Shown piece by piece: positions 9,232-18,860 of a DNA stretch of 64,000 bases. How positions within the stretch are numbered: position 1 is the stretch's first letter; the number at the start of each line of letters is the position of its first letter. The translations under genes and the position numbers were made by a program. The DNA is from Sphingomonas sp. Leaf67 (lineage in GTDB: Bacteria > Pseudomonadota > Alphaproteobacteria > Sphingomonadales > Sphingomonadaceae): the NCBI RefSeq assembly GCF_001421965.1, contig NZ_LMLP01000021.1, forward strand, positions 62,001 through 126,000, read 5' to 3'. The notes under the pieces are model-generated. The model was given only the letters and a program-made list of their open reading frames with translations. It made no database searches and had not been told where the DNA came from.

Positions 9232-10344
9232 TCAGGCGTCGGGCCGCGGCGGTGCGCCGCGTTCGGCGACCATCCGCTCGCCGTCGATGACGATCGGGCT
9301 GGCAAGGCCGGGCAGGCCGTCGGGCCGGATCGCCATCCCGCGCGCCATCACCTGCGGATCGGCGAATACGTCGTTCAGCGCGTTGATCGGGCCGGCGGGA
9401 ATGCCGGCGGCTTCCAGCGCCTCGTACAGATCGGCCTTGGCCCAGCGCGCCACCGCCGTCTGGATCGCCGGCACCAGATCGCGGCGATGGACCACCCGCG
9501 CCGGGTTGGTCGCAAAGCGCGGGTCGTGGTGCAGGTCTAGCCCCAGCACGCCGCATAGCCGCGCAAATTGCTGGTCGTTGCCGACCGCGACGATCAGCGC
9601 ACCGTCGGCGGTCTCGAACGCCTGATAGGGGGCGAGGTTCGCATGGCCATTGCCCATCCGCGTCGGCACGATGCCGCTCGCCATCCAGTTCAGCGCCTGA
9701 TTGCCGAGCACCGCGACCTGCGTGTCGAGCAGCGCCATGTCGATATGCGCGCCCGCACCGGTCCGGTCGCGACGGCGCAGCGCCGCGAGGATCGCGACTG
9801 CTGCATAGGTGCCGGTAAAGATGTCGGCATAGGCGACCCCCGCCTTTTGCGGTGGCCCGTCCGGCTCGCCGGTCAGCGACATCGCTCCGCCCATCGCCTG
9901 GATGATGAAGTCGTATCCGGCGCGGTGGGCATAGGGCCCGTCCTGCCCGAAGCCGGTGATCGAACAGGTGATCAGCCCCGGCCGCACCGCCGACAGCGCG
10001 GCGTGATCGAGGCCGTATCGGGCGAGGCCGCCGACCTTGTAATTCTCAATGACGATATCGGTCTCGCCGACCAGCGCGCGGACCTGTTCCTGCCCCTCTG
10101 GCGTCGAGATATCGATCGCCACCGACCGCTTGCCGCGATTGGCGGCGTGGAAATAAGCGGCGTCGCGCGCCGAGCCGTCGGGCGCGGTGACGAACGGTGG
10201 CCCCCAATGGCGGGTGTCGTCACCCGCCCCCGGTCGCTCGACCTTCACCACCTCCGCCCCCAGATCGGCGAGCAACTGCCCGCACCACGGCCCCGCCAGG
10301 ATGCGCGCCAGCTCGACCACGCGGACCCCGGCCAGCGGCTTCAT
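9232..10344 (-). CDS. CaiB/BaiF (family III) CoA transferase, SUGCT-like
   Basis: 370 residues with the class III CoA transferase fold: N-terminal PLAGVRVVELARILAGPWCGQ, VKVERPGAGDDTRHWGPPF, the catalytic-Asp region NRGKRSVAIDIS, FGQDGPYAHRAGYDFIIQAMGG, and the GNAHANLAPYQAF-type central motif. These enzymes move CoA between acyl acids through an enzyme-bound aspartyl-CoA. Its place two genes downstream of glutaryl-CoA dehydrogenase suggests succinyl-CoA:glutarate CoA transferase activity, as for mammalian SUGCT; that is inference from context. It overlaps the GNAT gene by 4 bases. The start at 10344 gives the family N-terminus MKPLAGVRVVELARI. Confidence 0.9.
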   Translation of the reverse strand: MKPLAGVRVVELARILAGPWCGQLLADLGAEVVKVERPGAGDDTRHWGPPFVTAPDGSARDAAYFHAANRGKRSVAIDISTPEGQEQVRALVGETDIVIENYKVGGLARYGLDHAALSAVRPGLITCSITGFGQDGPYAHRAGYDFIIQAMGGAMSLTGEPDGPPQKAGVAYADIFTGTYAAVAILAALRRRDRTGAGAHIDMALLDTQVAVLGNQALNWMASGIVPTRMGNGHANLAPYQAFETADGALIVAVGNDQQFARLCGVLGLDLHHDPRFATNPARVVHRRDLVPAIQTAVARWAKADLYEALEAAGIPAGPINALNDVFADPQVMARGMAIRPDGLPGLASPIVIDGERMVAERGAPPRPDA

Positions 10345-10853
10345 GCGCGGCGCAGTTCGTAGATGACGTGCGGTACCATCCGCCCGCCGCGCAGCACGTC
10401 GACGGTGCCGGGGAGCAAGGTCGCGTCCAGCGCCTCGACGGCGGTCCGCGACCGGCGATTCTCCTGTCCGATATGGAAGGTGATCGCCGCGACATGGGGC
10501 GCGACATGGTCGATCATCAGCCGCTTGGTCTCGCGGTTATAGCCCCGCCGCCACCGGTCGCGCGCAAAGAAGGTCCAGCCGATCTCGATCTCGTCGGCGT
10601 GCCGGTCATGGGGGCCATAGCGGCTCGACCCGATCACGCTGCCGTCGCCGGCATCGCGGATCGTCAGCATCCCGCCTCCCGACAGCCCTTCGTCGAAGAA
10701 CGCGCGAAAGACGTCTTCCTGCCAGCGGTCGTGCGCGGGATGCTGGTCCCAGATCGCCGGGTCCGACGCGACGGCGAAGAGCGCGGCATACTCCTCCGGC
10801 ACCGTCGGCGCGATCCGGACCAGTTCCCCCTGCAACACCGGCTGCCGGTTCAT
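10341..10853 (-). CDS. GNAT family N-acetyltransferase (RimJ/RimL type)
   Basis: 170 residues resembling the RimJ/RimL-like GNAT group that acts on protein N-termini or small amines. The sequence shows LVRIAPTVPEEYAALFAVASDP at the start, IGSSRYG, the beta-4/beta-5 region EIEIGWTFFARDRWRRGYNRETKRLMIDHV (acetyl-CoA-binding loop, with RRGYN in place of the usual RGKG) and the end VIGQ/NRRSRTAVEALDA block that binds the peptide-like substrate in relatives. The gene lies between gcdH (1-base TGATG overlap) and the CoA transferase (4-base overlap), so it is translated with them. Its substrate is unknown; a link to glutarate metabolism is not obvious. Confidence 0.82.
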   Translation of the reverse strand: MNRQPVLQGELVRIAPTVPEEYAALFAVASDPAIWDQHPAHDRWQEDVFRAFFDEGLSGGGMLTIRDAGDGSVIGSSRYGPHDRHADEIEIGWTFFARDRWRRGYNRETKRLMIDHVAPHVAAITFHIGQENRRSRTAVEALDATLLPGTVDVLRGGRMVPHVIYELRRA

Positions 10854-12037
10854 CAGAAGGCGGCGATCCCGGTGATCGCCCGGCCCTGGATCAGGCCATG
10901 GACGTCGTGCGTCCCCTCATAGGTGTTGACCGTTTCGAGGTTGATCGCATGGCGCATCACATGGAATTCGGCGGCGATGCCGTTGCCGCCATGCATGTCG
11001 CGCGCGACGCGGGCGATGGCCAGCGCCTTGCCGCAATTGTTGCGCTTGATGATCGAGATCGCTTCGGGGGCCAGCGTCCCCTCGTCGAACATCCGCCCCG
11101 CGCGCAACGCCGCCTGCAACCCCAGCGCGATCTCGGTCTGCATGTCGGCCAGCTTCAGCTGAACCAGCTGCTTGGACGCCAGCGGCACCCCGAACTGCTT
11201 GCGGTCCAGCGTATATTGCCGCGCCGCCTGCATACAGAATTCCGCCGCGCCCATCGTGCCCCATGCGATGCCATAGCGTGCGCGGTTGAGGCAGCCGAAC
11301 GGCCCCTTCAGCCCCTCGACATGCGGCAGCAACGCGTCCTCGCCGACCTCGACCCCGTCCATGACGATCTCGCCGGTGATCGACGCGCGCAGCGACAGCT
11401 TGCCCTCGATCTTCGGTGCGGACAGCCCCTTCATGCCCTTTTCCAGCACGAAGCCGCGGATCTTGCCGTCATGCGCATCGGACTTGGCCCACACGACGAA
11501 GACATCGGCGATCGGCGAATTGGTGATCCACATTTTGGCACCCGAGATGCGATAGCCGCCGTCGATCTTCGCGGCACGGGTGCGCATACCCGCCGGGTCC
11601 GATCCGGCATCGGGTTCGGTCAGTCCGAAACAGCCGACCCATTCGCCGCTCGCCAGCTTCGGCAGATATTTGCGCCGCTGCTCCTCCGATCCATAGGCGT
11701 TGATCGGATGCATCACGAGGCTCGACTGCACGCTCATCGCGCTGCGATAGCCCGAATCGACCGCCTCGACCTCGCGCGCGACCAGACCATAGGCAACATA
11801 GCCGAGGCCCGCCCCGCCATATTCGGGATCGATCGTGGGCCCGAGCAGACCCAGCTCGCCCATTTCCGACATGATCTCGCGCGCGAAATCCTCATCGAGG
11901 AAGGCGCGGGTAACGCGCGGCAACAGCTTTTCGCGGGCATAGCCATGCGCCGCGTCGCGGACCATGCGTTCTTCGTCGGTCAACTGCGCGTCGAGCGCGA
12001 ACGGGTCCTGCCAGTCGAAACGGCCCATGTCGGCCAT
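10853..12037 (-). CDS. gcdH: Glutaryl-CoA dehydrogenase
   Basis: Acyl-CoA dehydrogenase of 394 residues. It resembles glutaryl-CoA dehydrogenase throughout: [22 protein letters not shown] at the start, [41 protein letters not shown], and the C-terminal catalytic region [20 protein letters not shown], where the Glu of YEGT is the expected base. The enzyme oxidises and decarboxylates glutaryl-CoA to crotonyl-CoA in lysine and tryptophan degradation, passing electrons to ETF. The ATG at 12037 is chosen because AAGGA lies 8 bases upstream; an in-frame TTG at 12043 is less likely. It is followed by the GNAT and CoA transferase genes. Confidence 0.93.
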   Translation of the reverse strand: MADMGRFDWQDPFALDAQLTDEERMVRDAAHGYAREKLLPRVTRAFLDEDFAREIMSEMGELGLLGPTIDPEYGGAGLGYVAYGLVAREVEAVDSGYRSAMSVQSSLVMHPINAYGSEEQRRKYLPKLASGEWVGCFGLTEPDAGSDPAGMRTRAAKIDGGYRISGAKMWITNSPIADVFVVWAKSDAHDGKIRGFVLEKGMKGLSAPKIEGKLSLRASITGEIVMDGVEVGEDALLPHVEGLKGPFGCLNRARYGIAWGTMGAAEFCMQAARQYTLDRKQFGVPLASKQLVQLKLADMQTEIALGLQAALRAGRMFDEGTLAPEAISIIKRNNCGKALAIARVARDMHGGNGIAAEFHVMRHAINLETVNTYEGTHDVHGLIQGRAITGIAAF

Positions 12038-12048
12038 GATCAATGTCC

Positions 12049-12966
12049 TTACAGCGTCGGGTCGACCGGATCGGCGGCGACCGGGGATTCGGATGGCGGC
12101 GGTGCGGCAGGCACCGGCGCGGGTTGGGTAACGGGGGCGGGCCGCGGCATGGTCAGTGCGACCGATTCGAGGTCGATCAACGCCTTGCGCGCCGCGACGA
12201 AGCGTTCGGCGGCGGCGGTCCAGCGCCGCGCGCTGGCGGCACCAGGCATCCGCTCGATCTCCGCGATCGCCTGTTCGACCTGACCGGTGTCGAGCCGCCG
12301 TCGCGCCCGATCCAGCCGGTCGATCGGGCGGCTGCTGGGCGTCGCGCCCTGTCGCAGGACGATCAGCTGGCCGAATTCGCGACGCAGCCCGTTCCAGAAG
12401 CCTTCGCCGGTCGGGCCGGCGATCAGCGGTGTCGCCACCGCATCCAGCGCGGTGCGCAGGTCGTCGAGCGTGACCGGTGCCTGTGCGGCGGCGATCAGCG
12501 TGCGGACCGCATCGGGACGGCTGTCGCCGAACCGCTCGCGCAACTGTCCTTCCAGATAATCGAGCGGCCGACCGCGATCGAGCGCGCGGCGGGTGGCGAC
12601 GACCACCATCATGTCTTCGGCCCGCGTCGCATAGCCGGCGGCGTTGCGTGCGCTGTTGTCGAGGCCGACGATCCGTGTCTCCAGATCGGCGATCCGCGCC
12701 GCCAGCGCCGCCTCACGCGCCGACAGGATCGGCAGCGCGACCGCCGCGACCGGCTGCGGTGCAGGGACCGGGGTGGGTTGCGCGACCGGCGTGGCGACCT
12801 GCGTCGACCCGCCCCAGCCGAGCCGGGGTGCGACATAGCGTAGCACGGCCAGCGTCGCGCCGATGCCGATCAGAAAGGCGAGCACGGCGACAAGGAGCCA
12901 TCCGCGGCTTCGTCGCTGCCGGTACGGGCCGCTGGTCGTCGCAAAGGACGCATCTTCGCTCATCAT
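12049..12966 (-). CDS. Mic60/mitofilin-family (COG4223-like) membrane protein
   Basis: 305 residues: a short cytoplasmic N-terminus, one membrane span at about residues 22-46 ([20 protein letters not shown]), a proline/alanine linker, a helical region, and a C-terminal part resembling the mitofilin signature ([20 protein letters not shown] followed by [21 protein letters not shown], about 215-275). Bacterial Mic60 homologs are found in Alphaproteobacteria next to hem genes, and studied ones shape inner membranes. This copy is shorter in the coiled-coil region than typical Mic60. It follows hemD by 30 bases and precedes gcdH by 11. An alternative name for such open frames is HemX-like, but the C-terminus favours mitofilin. 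Confidence 0.75.
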   Translation of the reverse strand: MMSEDASFATTSGPYRQRRSRGWLLVAVLAFLIGIGATLAVLRYVAPRLGWGGSTQVATPVAQPTPVPAPQPVAAVALPILSAREAALAARIADLETRIVGLDNSARNAAGYATRAEDMMVVVATRRALDRGRPLDYLEGQLRERFGDSRPDAVRTLIAAAQAPVTLDDLRTALDAVATPLIAGPTGEGFWNGLRREFGQLIVLRQGATPSSRPIDRLDRARRRLDTGQVEQAIAEIERMPGAASARRWTAAAERFVAARKALIDLESVALTMPRPAPVTQPAPVPAAPPPSESPVAADPVDPTL

Positions 12967-12996
12967 GCCGCCTTATCCCCGCGCCCGCGCGCCGGG

Positions 12997-13668
12997 TCAA
13001 TCGCGCGCGAGCGTGTCGGCCAGCGCGATGGCGGCGGCGATCACGCTCGCGTCGTCGGGCCGCTCCGCCACCGTCACCGCCCGCCAGCCGCTGCCGAGGC
13101 CTGCGGCGGCGGCATCCGAAATCGCCGCGATGGCGACGCCGCTGCGATCGGAGACGATATCGGCCAGCCGCCGGGCCGCGCGGGGCGAATGGACCAGCGC
13201 GACCGATCCGGTCAGGGGGGCGGGGTCGATGGGGTCGACGGCCTCGCTGGCATAGACCGCTTCGATCGCGGTGACCGCCGGGTGCGCGGTCACCGCCCGG
13301 TCGCGCGCAGTCAGCAACAATGCCGCGCGCACGCCGTCTGCCAGTGCGGCGTCGAGCAAGGCCCGGCCATCACTGCTGCCGGTCGCGAACACCTGCAGCC
13401 CCGCCGCCCGCGCCGCCGCCGCCGTCGCCGCACCGACCGCGCGGACCGGCAGCGCGGCATAGCGCGACAGCGCCGGTCCGGCATGACGCACCGCATTGGC
13501 ACTGGTCAGCACCAGCGCGTCCTGCGCGTCCGGATCGGGACCGTCCCAGGCCAGCGGCAGAACCACGAACAGCGGCAGGCGGATCGCGCATCTGCCCAGC
13601 GCCTCGATGGCGGCGACGGTCGCGACATTGCCCGGTTCGGGGCGCAACACCGCGATCGGCACGATCAT
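12997..13668 (-). CDS. hemD: Uroporphyrinogen-III synthase
   Basis: Cyclises hydroxymethylbilane to uroporphyrinogen III in tetrapyrrole synthesis. The 223-residue protein has the two-domain HemD layout with poor conservation overall: VLRPEPGN near the start, DALVLTSANAVRH and RAVGAATAAAARAAGL in domain 2, then SVALVHSPRAARRLAD and IAAISDAAAAGLGSGWR near the end. The start at 13668 overlaps the hemC stop as ATGA, which explains the choice although the frame is open further upstream. Position after hemC and before the Mic60-like gene supports the call, as sequence similarity alone is modest in this family. Confidence 0.9.
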   Translation of the reverse strand: MIVPIAVLRPEPGNVATVAAIEALGRCAIRLPLFVVLPLAWDGPDPDAQDALVLTSANAVRHAGPALSRYAALPVRAVGAATAAAARAAGLQVFATGSSDGRALLDAALADGVRAALLLTARDRAVTAHPAVTAIEAVYASEAVDPIDPAPLTGSVALVHSPRAARRLADIVSDRSGVAIAAISDAAAAGLGSGWRAVTVAERPDDASVIAAAIALADTLARD

Positions 13669-14576
13669 TGCGCGAACAGCTTGGCGATATTCTCGGGCGC
13701 GGTGGCAAGCAGTCGTTCGGCCAGGCCGCGCGGCAGGTCGATGTCGTCGATCGCACCGCTGACGCTGCCGTGCACCTGCGCGCTGCCGTCCTGCGCCAGC
13801 AATTGGCCGGTCAACGTCAGCACATCGCCCGCGATCGTCGCCAGCGCCGCGACCGGCGAATGGCAATCGGCACCCAGCGCCGCAAGGAAGCCGCGCTCGG
13901 CGCGCACTGCCTGATGCGTCGGCGCATGGTCGATGGCACGGACGAAGGCGAGGGTGCGGTCGTCCTCGGCCCGCACTTCGATCCCGACCGCACCCTGGGA
14001 CGGGGCGGGGAGCATGTCGTCGATCGCGATCGCCGTGCCGACATCGGGCCGCCCCAGTCGGGCGAGACCGGCCGCGGCAAGCAGGGTCGCGTCGACCTCG
14101 CCCGCCGCCAGCTTGCCGAGCCGGGTGTCGACATTGCCCCGGAACAGCACGATTTTCGCATCGGGACGGTGGTGCAGCACCTGCGCCGCGCGCCGCGGGC
14201 TGCTGGTCCCGACGACGCCGCCCTCGCGCAATTCTGCCAGCGCCGCGATCCCGACCAGTCGGTCGCGGACATCGGCGCGCGGCAGCATCGCGGCAATGCG
14301 AATTTCGGTCGGGCGGATCGTCTCGACATCCTTCATCGAATGGACCGCCGCATCGATCTCACCGCAACACAGCGCGCGGTCGAGTTCTTTGGTCCACAGC
14401 GCCTTGCCACCGATCTCCGCCAGCGCGCGGTCCTGCACCCGGTCGCCGGTCGTCTTGATCGTAACGATCTCGATGTCCGCCGGATCGATCTGATGCGCCA
14501 TCGCCAGCGCGTCACGCGTGGCATGCGCCTGTACCAGCGCCAGCGGCGATCCGCGCGTGCCTAGTTTGAACGTCAT
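13665..14576 (-). CDS. hemC: Hydroxymethylbilane synthase (porphobilinogen deaminase)
   Basis: Polymerises four porphobilinogens into hydroxymethylbilane on a covalently attached dipyrromethane cofactor. The 303 residues contain [21 protein letters not shown] (catalytic Asp83), [34 protein letters not shown], and the cofactor-attaching Cys238 in [10 protein letters not shown]. The gene heads the hemC-hemD-mic60 operon and is transcribed away from tsaD, with an 85-base gap that must hold both promoters. Confidence 0.97.
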   Translation of the reverse strand: MTFKLGTRGSPLALVQAHATRDALAMAHQIDPADIEIVTIKTTGDRVQDRALAEIGGKALWTKELDRALCCGEIDAAVHSMKDVETIRPTEIRIAAMLPRADVRDRLVGIAALAELREGGVVGTSSPRRAAQVLHHRPDAKIVLFRGNVDTRLGKLAAGEVDATLLAAAGLARLGRPDVGTAIAIDDMLPAPSQGAVGIEVRAEDDRTLAFVRAIDHAPTHQAVRAERGFLAALGADCHSPVAALATIAGDVLTLTGQLLAQDGSAQVHGSVSGAIDDIDLPRGLAERLLATAPENIAKLFAQ

Positions 14577-14661
14577 GGCTGCTCGCTACGCATGGCGTGC
14601 GGCAAGGGCAAGCCACGCGAAGGCTTCGCACCGCCGGTCAATCCGCGCTAAGGCCGGATGG

Positions 14662-15702
14662 ATGGCCACCCCCCTGATCCTCGGTATCGAATCCAGCTGC
14701 GACGAAACCGCCGTGGCGCTCGTCCGTGGTGACCGCACGATCCTGTCGCATCGCCTTGCCGGACAGGAAGCGGCGCATGCCCCTTATGGCGGCGTCGTTC
14801 CCGAAATCGCCGCGCGCGCCCATGTCGAGATTCTGCCGTCGCTGGTCGAAGGGGCGCTGGCCGATGCCGGCGTGGCGCTCGGCGATGTCGACGCGATTGC
14901 CGCGACCGCCGGGCCGGGGCTGATCGGCGGGGTGATGGTCGGACTGGTGACGGCCAAGGCGCTGGCGCTGGCGGCGGGCAAGCCGCTGGTCGCGGTCAAC
15001 CATCTGGAGGGGCATGCGCTGTCGCCCCGACTGACCGATCCCGATCTCGCCTATCCCTATCTGTTGCTGCTGGTATCGGGCGGGCACTGCCAGTTGCTGC
15101 GCGTCGACGGGGTCGGCAGCTATCGCCGCCTCGGCACGACGATCGACGACGCGGCGGGGGAGGCGTTCGACAAGACCGCCAAGGTGCTCGGGCTGGGCTA
15201 TCCCGGTGGCCCGCGCGTCGAGGCGGCGGCACTGGACGGCAATGCGCGGGCGGTGCCGCTGCCGCGCCCGCTGCTCGGTACGCCCGATCCGCATTTCTCC
15301 TTCGCCGGTCTCAAGAGCGCGGTGCTGCGCGCGCATGACGCCGGCAGCTATTCGGTGGCGGATATCGCCGCGTCGTTTCAGCAGGCGGTGGTCGATTGCC
15401 TGCTCGACCGGACGCGGCTGGCGCTGACACTGGCGGGGCCGGTCAGCGCGCTGGTCGTGGCCGGCGGGGTCGCCGCCAATCGCGCGGTGCGCGGCGCGCT
15501 GGAGGGGCTGGCCGGAACCAACGGTCTGCGGTTCGTCGCGCCGCCGCTGTGGCTGTGTACCGATAATGCGGCGATGATCGCATGGGCCGGGGCGGAACGG
15601 TTCATGGCGGGCCATAGCGATCCGCTCGACGTGGCGGCACGCCCGCGCTGGCCGCTCGATCCGTTGGCGGAAAAGGTACGCGGGGCAGGAGTGAAGGCAT
15701 GA
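14662..15702 (+). CDS. tsaD: tRNA N6-adenosine threonylcarbamoyltransferase TsaD
   Basis: Catalytic subunit of the t6A37 tRNA modification complex. The 346-residue ASKHA-fold protein starts [20 protein letters not shown], has the metal-binding His114 and His118 in [10 protein letters not shown], the signature [37 protein letters not shown], and [18 protein letters not shown] near the C-terminus. The reading frame continues upstream to 14518, but 14662 matches the conserved N-terminus. It overlaps gpsA by 4 bases (ATGA). Confidence 0.97.
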   Translation: MATPLILGIESSCDETAVALVRGDRTILSHRLAGQEAAHAPYGGVVPEIAARAHVEILPSLVEGALADAGVALGDVDAIAATAGPGLIGGVMVGLVTAKALALAAGKPLVAVNHLEGHALSPRLTDPDLAYPYLLLLVSGGHCQLLRVDGVGSYRRLGTTIDDAAGEAFDKTAKVLGLGYPGGPRVEAAALDGNARAVPLPRPLLGTPDPHFSFAGLKSAVLRAHDAGSYSVADIAASFQQAVVDCLLDRTRLALTLAGPVSALVVAGGVAANRAVRGALEGLAGTNGLRFVAPPLWLCTDNAAMIAWAGAERFMAGHSDPLDVAARPRWPLDPLAEKVRGAGVKA

Positions 15703-16673
15703 AGATCGGGGTCATCGGCGGCGGGGCATGGGGCACCGCGCTGGCACAGGTCGCCGCGCGCGGGGGCGAGGTGACGCTGTGGGTGCGCGAGCCTGCCGTC
15801 GCCGATGCGATCAACGATGCCCGCGAAAATCCGGTCTTTCTGCCCGGCGTGAAGCTGTCATCGGCCATTCGCGCGACGACCGACAGCGCCGATCTCGGCT
15901 CAGCCGACGCGCTGCTGGTGGTGACCCCCGCCCAGCATGTCCGCGCCGTGCTGTCGACGATCGACGTCGGCGACCGCGCGCTGGTGCTGTGTGCCAAGGG
16001 GATCGAGGCAGGTAGCCGGATGCTGGTGGGCGAGGTCGCGCGTGCCGTCCACCCGCAGGCACCCGTCGCCGTGCTGTCCGGCCCTACTTTCGCGCACGAA
16101 GTTGCGGCGGGCAAGCCGACCGCCGTCACCCTCGCCTGTGCCGATGCCGCGCTGCGCGACCGGCTGGCCGAACGGCTGGCGGCACCGGGTTTCCGGCCCT
16201 ATGCCAGCGACGACGTGATCGGGGCGGAGATTGGCGGGGCGGTCAAGAACGTGCTGGCCATCGCCTGTGGCGTGGTCGAGGGGGCCGGGCTGGGCCAAAA
16301 CGCCCGCGCATCGGTGATCGCACGGGGCTTTGCGGAGATGACCCGTTTCGGTCTGGCGCGCGGGGCGCGGGCCGAAACGTTGGCCGGGCTGTCGGGGCTG
16401 GGCGACCTGGTGCTGACCTGTTCGTCGACCGCGTCGCGCAACTATGCGCTGGGCGTCGGGCTGGGGCAGGGGCGCGCGGCCGCCGACCTGCTTGCCGATC
16501 GCCGGACCGTGGCGGAGGGGGCGTTCACTGCGCCGGTGCTCTGCGAGGCGGCGGCCGACGCCAGCGTCGACATGCCGGTGACGGCGGCGGTCGGTGCGCT
16601 GCTGACCGGCATGCCGGTGGGGCAGGTGATCGATACGCTGCTCAGCCGTCCGCTACGCCGCGAGGGCATGTAG
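15699..16673 (+). CDS. gpsA: Glycerol-3-phosphate dehydrogenase [NAD(P)+]
   Basis: Reduces dihydroxyacetone phosphate to sn-glycerol 3-phosphate for phospholipid synthesis. 324 residues with the cofactor motif [11 protein letters not shown] (6-16), the second-Gly region [18 protein letters not shown], the catalytic-Lys segment [13 protein letters not shown], and [23 protein letters not shown]. It is translationally coupled to tsaD and its stop lies 3 bases from that of the convergent DUF72 gene, leaving no room for a separate terminator between them. Confidence 0.97.
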   Translation: MKIGVIGGGAWGTALAQVAARGGEVTLWVREPAVADAINDARENPVFLPGVKLSSAIRATTDSADLGSADALLVVTPAQHVRAVLSTIDVGDRALVLCAKGIEAGSRMLVGEVARAVHPQAPVAVLSGPTFAHEVAAGKPTAVTLACADAALRDRLAERLAAPGFRPYASDDVIGAEIGGAVKNVLAIACGVVEGAGLGQNARASVIARGFAEMTRFGLARGARAETLAGLSGLGDLVLTCSSTASRNYALGVGLGQGRAAADLLADRRTVAEGAFTAPVLCEAAADASVDMPVTAAVGALLTGMPVGQVIDTLLSRPLRREGM

Positions 16674-16676
16674 CGG

Positions 16677-17474
16677 CTATTTGACGCGATCGATCAGCGC
16701 CTGCGCGCCGGCTGGCGCACGCACCTTCGCGCCGTTGATGAAGAAGATGTACGTTTCGCGGGGCTTTACGGGCGGCTGGTTCGGGTCGGCATAGGGCAGA
16801 TCGCCGGGCGCACCACCCGCCGCCCACGTCCGTGCCGCCTCTGCCCAGCGATCGAGCGCGGCGTCATCATAGCCGGTGGCCACGTCCTCAACCGCGTTTT
16901 CCAGCCGGGCATAGACAAAATCGCCGGTGACGTCGGCAATCGCCGGATAGTCAGCCGAGTCGGCATAGACGATCGCCACCCCCGCCGTGCGCGCCATCGC
17001 TACGAATTCTGGAACATGGAAGCTGTCGTGGCGGACCTGTATGGCATGGCGGAGCTTCATGCCGGCATGGGTTGCGGGCAGCAATGCGAGGAAGGCGGCG
17101 AAGTCGTCGGCGTCGAATTTCTTGGTCGCCATGAACTGCCACAGGATCGGACCGAGCTTGTCGCCGAGTTCGGTGATGCCGGAGCCGACGAATTTTGCGA
17201 TCGATTCCGCGGCCTCCGCCAGTATCTTGCGATTGGTGCAGAAGCGCGAGGCTTTTACCGCGAAGACGAAATCGTCGGGTGCGGTCGCGGCCCAGTTGGC
17301 GAAGCTCGCCGGCTTTTGGGTGCCGTGATAGGTCGCGTTGATCTCGATCGCGGTCAGCGCGTGCGACGCGAACTCCAGCTCCCGCTTCTGCGGCCATTTT
17401 TCGGGGTAGAAGCTGCCGCGCCATGGCGGGAAGGTCCAGCCACCGATGCCGATGAGAATGGGAGCGTGGGTCAT
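16677..17474 (-). CDS. DUF72 (YecE-like) domain protein
   Basis: 265 residues of the DUF72 TIM-barrel family, whose biochemical role is not established. Visible motifs are IGIGGWTFPPWRGSFYPE at the start, the AIEINATYHGTQKP segment, FVFAVKASRFCTN, the LGPILWQFMATKKFD strand, IQVRHDSFH, and YADSADYP. The ATG at 17474 directly precedes the first beta strand; an upstream start at 17510 would add residues unlike the family. It sits between gpsA (convergent) and a lipoprotein gene 40 bases upstream. Confidence 0.9.
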   Translation of the reverse strand: MTHAPILIGIGGWTFPPWRGSFYPEKWPQKRELEFASHALTAIEINATYHGTQKPASFANWAATAPDDFVFAVKASRFCTNRKILAEAAESIAKFVGSGITELGDKLGPILWQFMATKKFDADDFAAFLALLPATHAGMKLRHAIQVRHDSFHVPEFVAMARTAGVAIVYADSADYPAIADVTGDFVYARLENAVEDVATGYDDAALDRWAEAARTWAAGGAPGDLPYADPNQPPVKPRETYIFFINGAKVRAPAGAQALIDRVK

Positions 17475-17514
17475 GGTGACGAAGGTGTCGCGTAGCGAGG
17501 TGGCTGGCAAGGGG

Positions 17515-18207
17515 TCAGTGGGCGGTAACGTCCGTAGAAGTCGTCAGAATTTGCGGGTCGACGGTCAGCACTGGGGGCTGTGCGGCGGTCCAGGTTGACA
17601 GGTCGGCGCGATAGCGGTCGTAGGCGCGGTAGAAATCGACGAACGGCTGGTCGAGCGCCTCGATATTCGGCGCGGCGACGGCATCCAGCCCGCCGGCGGG
17701 CATGTCGGCCACCTGTGTCAACATCGGCAGCGCGCGTGCGCAAAAGGCATCGCGGACCGGCGGCTGCGCAAAGTAATTGTAGACGCGGGTCATCGCGTCG
17801 TCGAACCGGTCCTGCCAGTCGCCGCCGCCGCGCTTATACTCCGCCTCCAGCGCCTTGAACGCCGCAGCGAAGCGGGTGGCATGTACCTTCAGCAGCCGGT
17901 TATAGGCCGCGACCCCGGCCGGATCGCCGATGTTGCACTGTAGCGCCGCGACATTCAGCGCAGCGCGCAGGTGCCAGAGCGTGGCATCGGGCGAAAGGCC
18001 CCGGTTGAGCGTGGCATAGCCGCCATCGGGCGTGGTCGCCGGGATGACGAGGTTCGGCGCGGCCCCCTGCGGCGGTTTGGGTTTCGGCGCGGGCGGCGGG
18101 ACCAGAATGGTCGGCGGGGTGACGGTCGCCACCTCCGGCGTCCTGCGGGCGCAGCCGGCAAGCAGGGCGACCCCGCAGGCGACGACCAGCGGCAGGCGGC
18201 TACGCAT
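17515..18207 (-). CDS. Hypothetical lipoprotein
   Basis: 230 residues with a lipoprotein signal peptide (LLAGC, lipidated Cys19), then a proline-rich linker rich in PPAPKPKPP and a predicted helical domain containing YATLNRGLSPDATLWHLRAALNVAALQCNIG. Three further cysteines lie in the mature part or signal. I do not recognise a named family; similar proteins are annotated as hypothetical in sphingomonads. The start at 18207 has GGGAG about 8 bases upstream. An in-frame start further upstream lacks a signal peptide. It follows metW by 29 bases and could be co-transcribed with the met genes. Confidence 0.78.
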   Translation of the reverse strand: MRSRLPLVVACGVALLAGCARRTPEVATVTPPTILVPPPAPKPKPPQGAAPNLVIPATTPDGGYATLNRGLSPDATLWHLRAALNVAALQCNIGDPAGVAAYNRLLKVHATRFAAAFKALEAEYKRGGGDWQDRFDDAMTRVYNYFAQPPVRDAFCARALPMLTQVADMPAGGLDAVAAPNIEALDQPFVDFYRAYDRYRADLSTWTAAQPPVLTVDPQILTTSTDVTAH

Positions 18208-18236
18208 CTTTCTCACTCCCCTTCGTTCCCGCGGCA

Positions 18237-18860
18237 TCAGCGTTGCAGCAGGAACACCGCGTGTTCGGCACGGAAATTCGCCGCCGCCGCCGTGGTACGC
18301 TTGCCCCCCGACAGGAACCACGCATCGACGACGGTGATCCCCCGCTTTGCGACGAACGCCCGGAAATCGTCGATGGTGACGTGGTGGATGTTCGGCGTTT
18401 CATACCATTCGAGCGGCAACAGCGTCGTCACCGGCATCCGCCCGCCCCACAGCAGCGACGCGCGCACCCGCCAGTGCGCGAAGTTCGGGAAGGACACGAA
18501 TGCCTGCGCACCGATGCGCAACAGATGGTCGAGCACGACATGCGGCCGCATCGCCGTCTGCAACGTCTGGCTGAGGATCGCATAGTCGAAGCTGGCGTCG
18601 GGATAGTCGGCAAGGTCGCGATCGGCATCGCCCTGCATCACCGACAGCCCGCGCGCCATCGCATCGGCGACATTGCCCGGATCGATTTCCAGCCCGCGCG
18701 CATCGACGCCGCGTTCGTCGCACAGCGCGGCCATTAACTGCCCGTCGCCGCAACCGACATCGAGGATCCGCGAACCGGGCGTGATATTGGCCGCGATGAT
18801 CGCAAGGTCGGGGCGCAGGGCCATCGGGGTCCGACGCGGTGATCCGGCGATCGTGGTCAT
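18237..18860 (-). CDS. metW: Methionine biosynthesis protein MetW
   Basis: 207-residue SAM-dependent-methyltransferase-like protein with ILDVGCGDGQLMAAL as motif I, ARGLEIDPGNVADAMARGLSV, DYAILSQTLQTAMRP, and the MetW-typical FPNFAHWRVRASLLWGGRMP and WYETPNIHHVTIDDF. MetW partners MetX in homoserine O-acetylation in Proteobacteria and seems needed for its activity in several species. The gene overlaps the upstream GNAT gene by 4 bases, and that gene overlaps metX, giving a tight metX-GNAT-metW unit. Confidence 0.95.
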   Translation of the reverse strand: MTTIAGSPRRTPMALRPDLAIIAANITPGSRILDVGCGDGQLMAALCDERGVDARGLEIDPGNVADAMARGLSVMQGDADRDLADYPDASFDYAILSQTLQTAMRPHVVLDHLLRIGAQAFVSFPNFAHWRVRASLLWGGRMPVTTLLPLEWYETPNIHHVTIDDFRAFVAKRGITVVDAWFLSGGKRTTAAAANFRAEHAVFLLQR

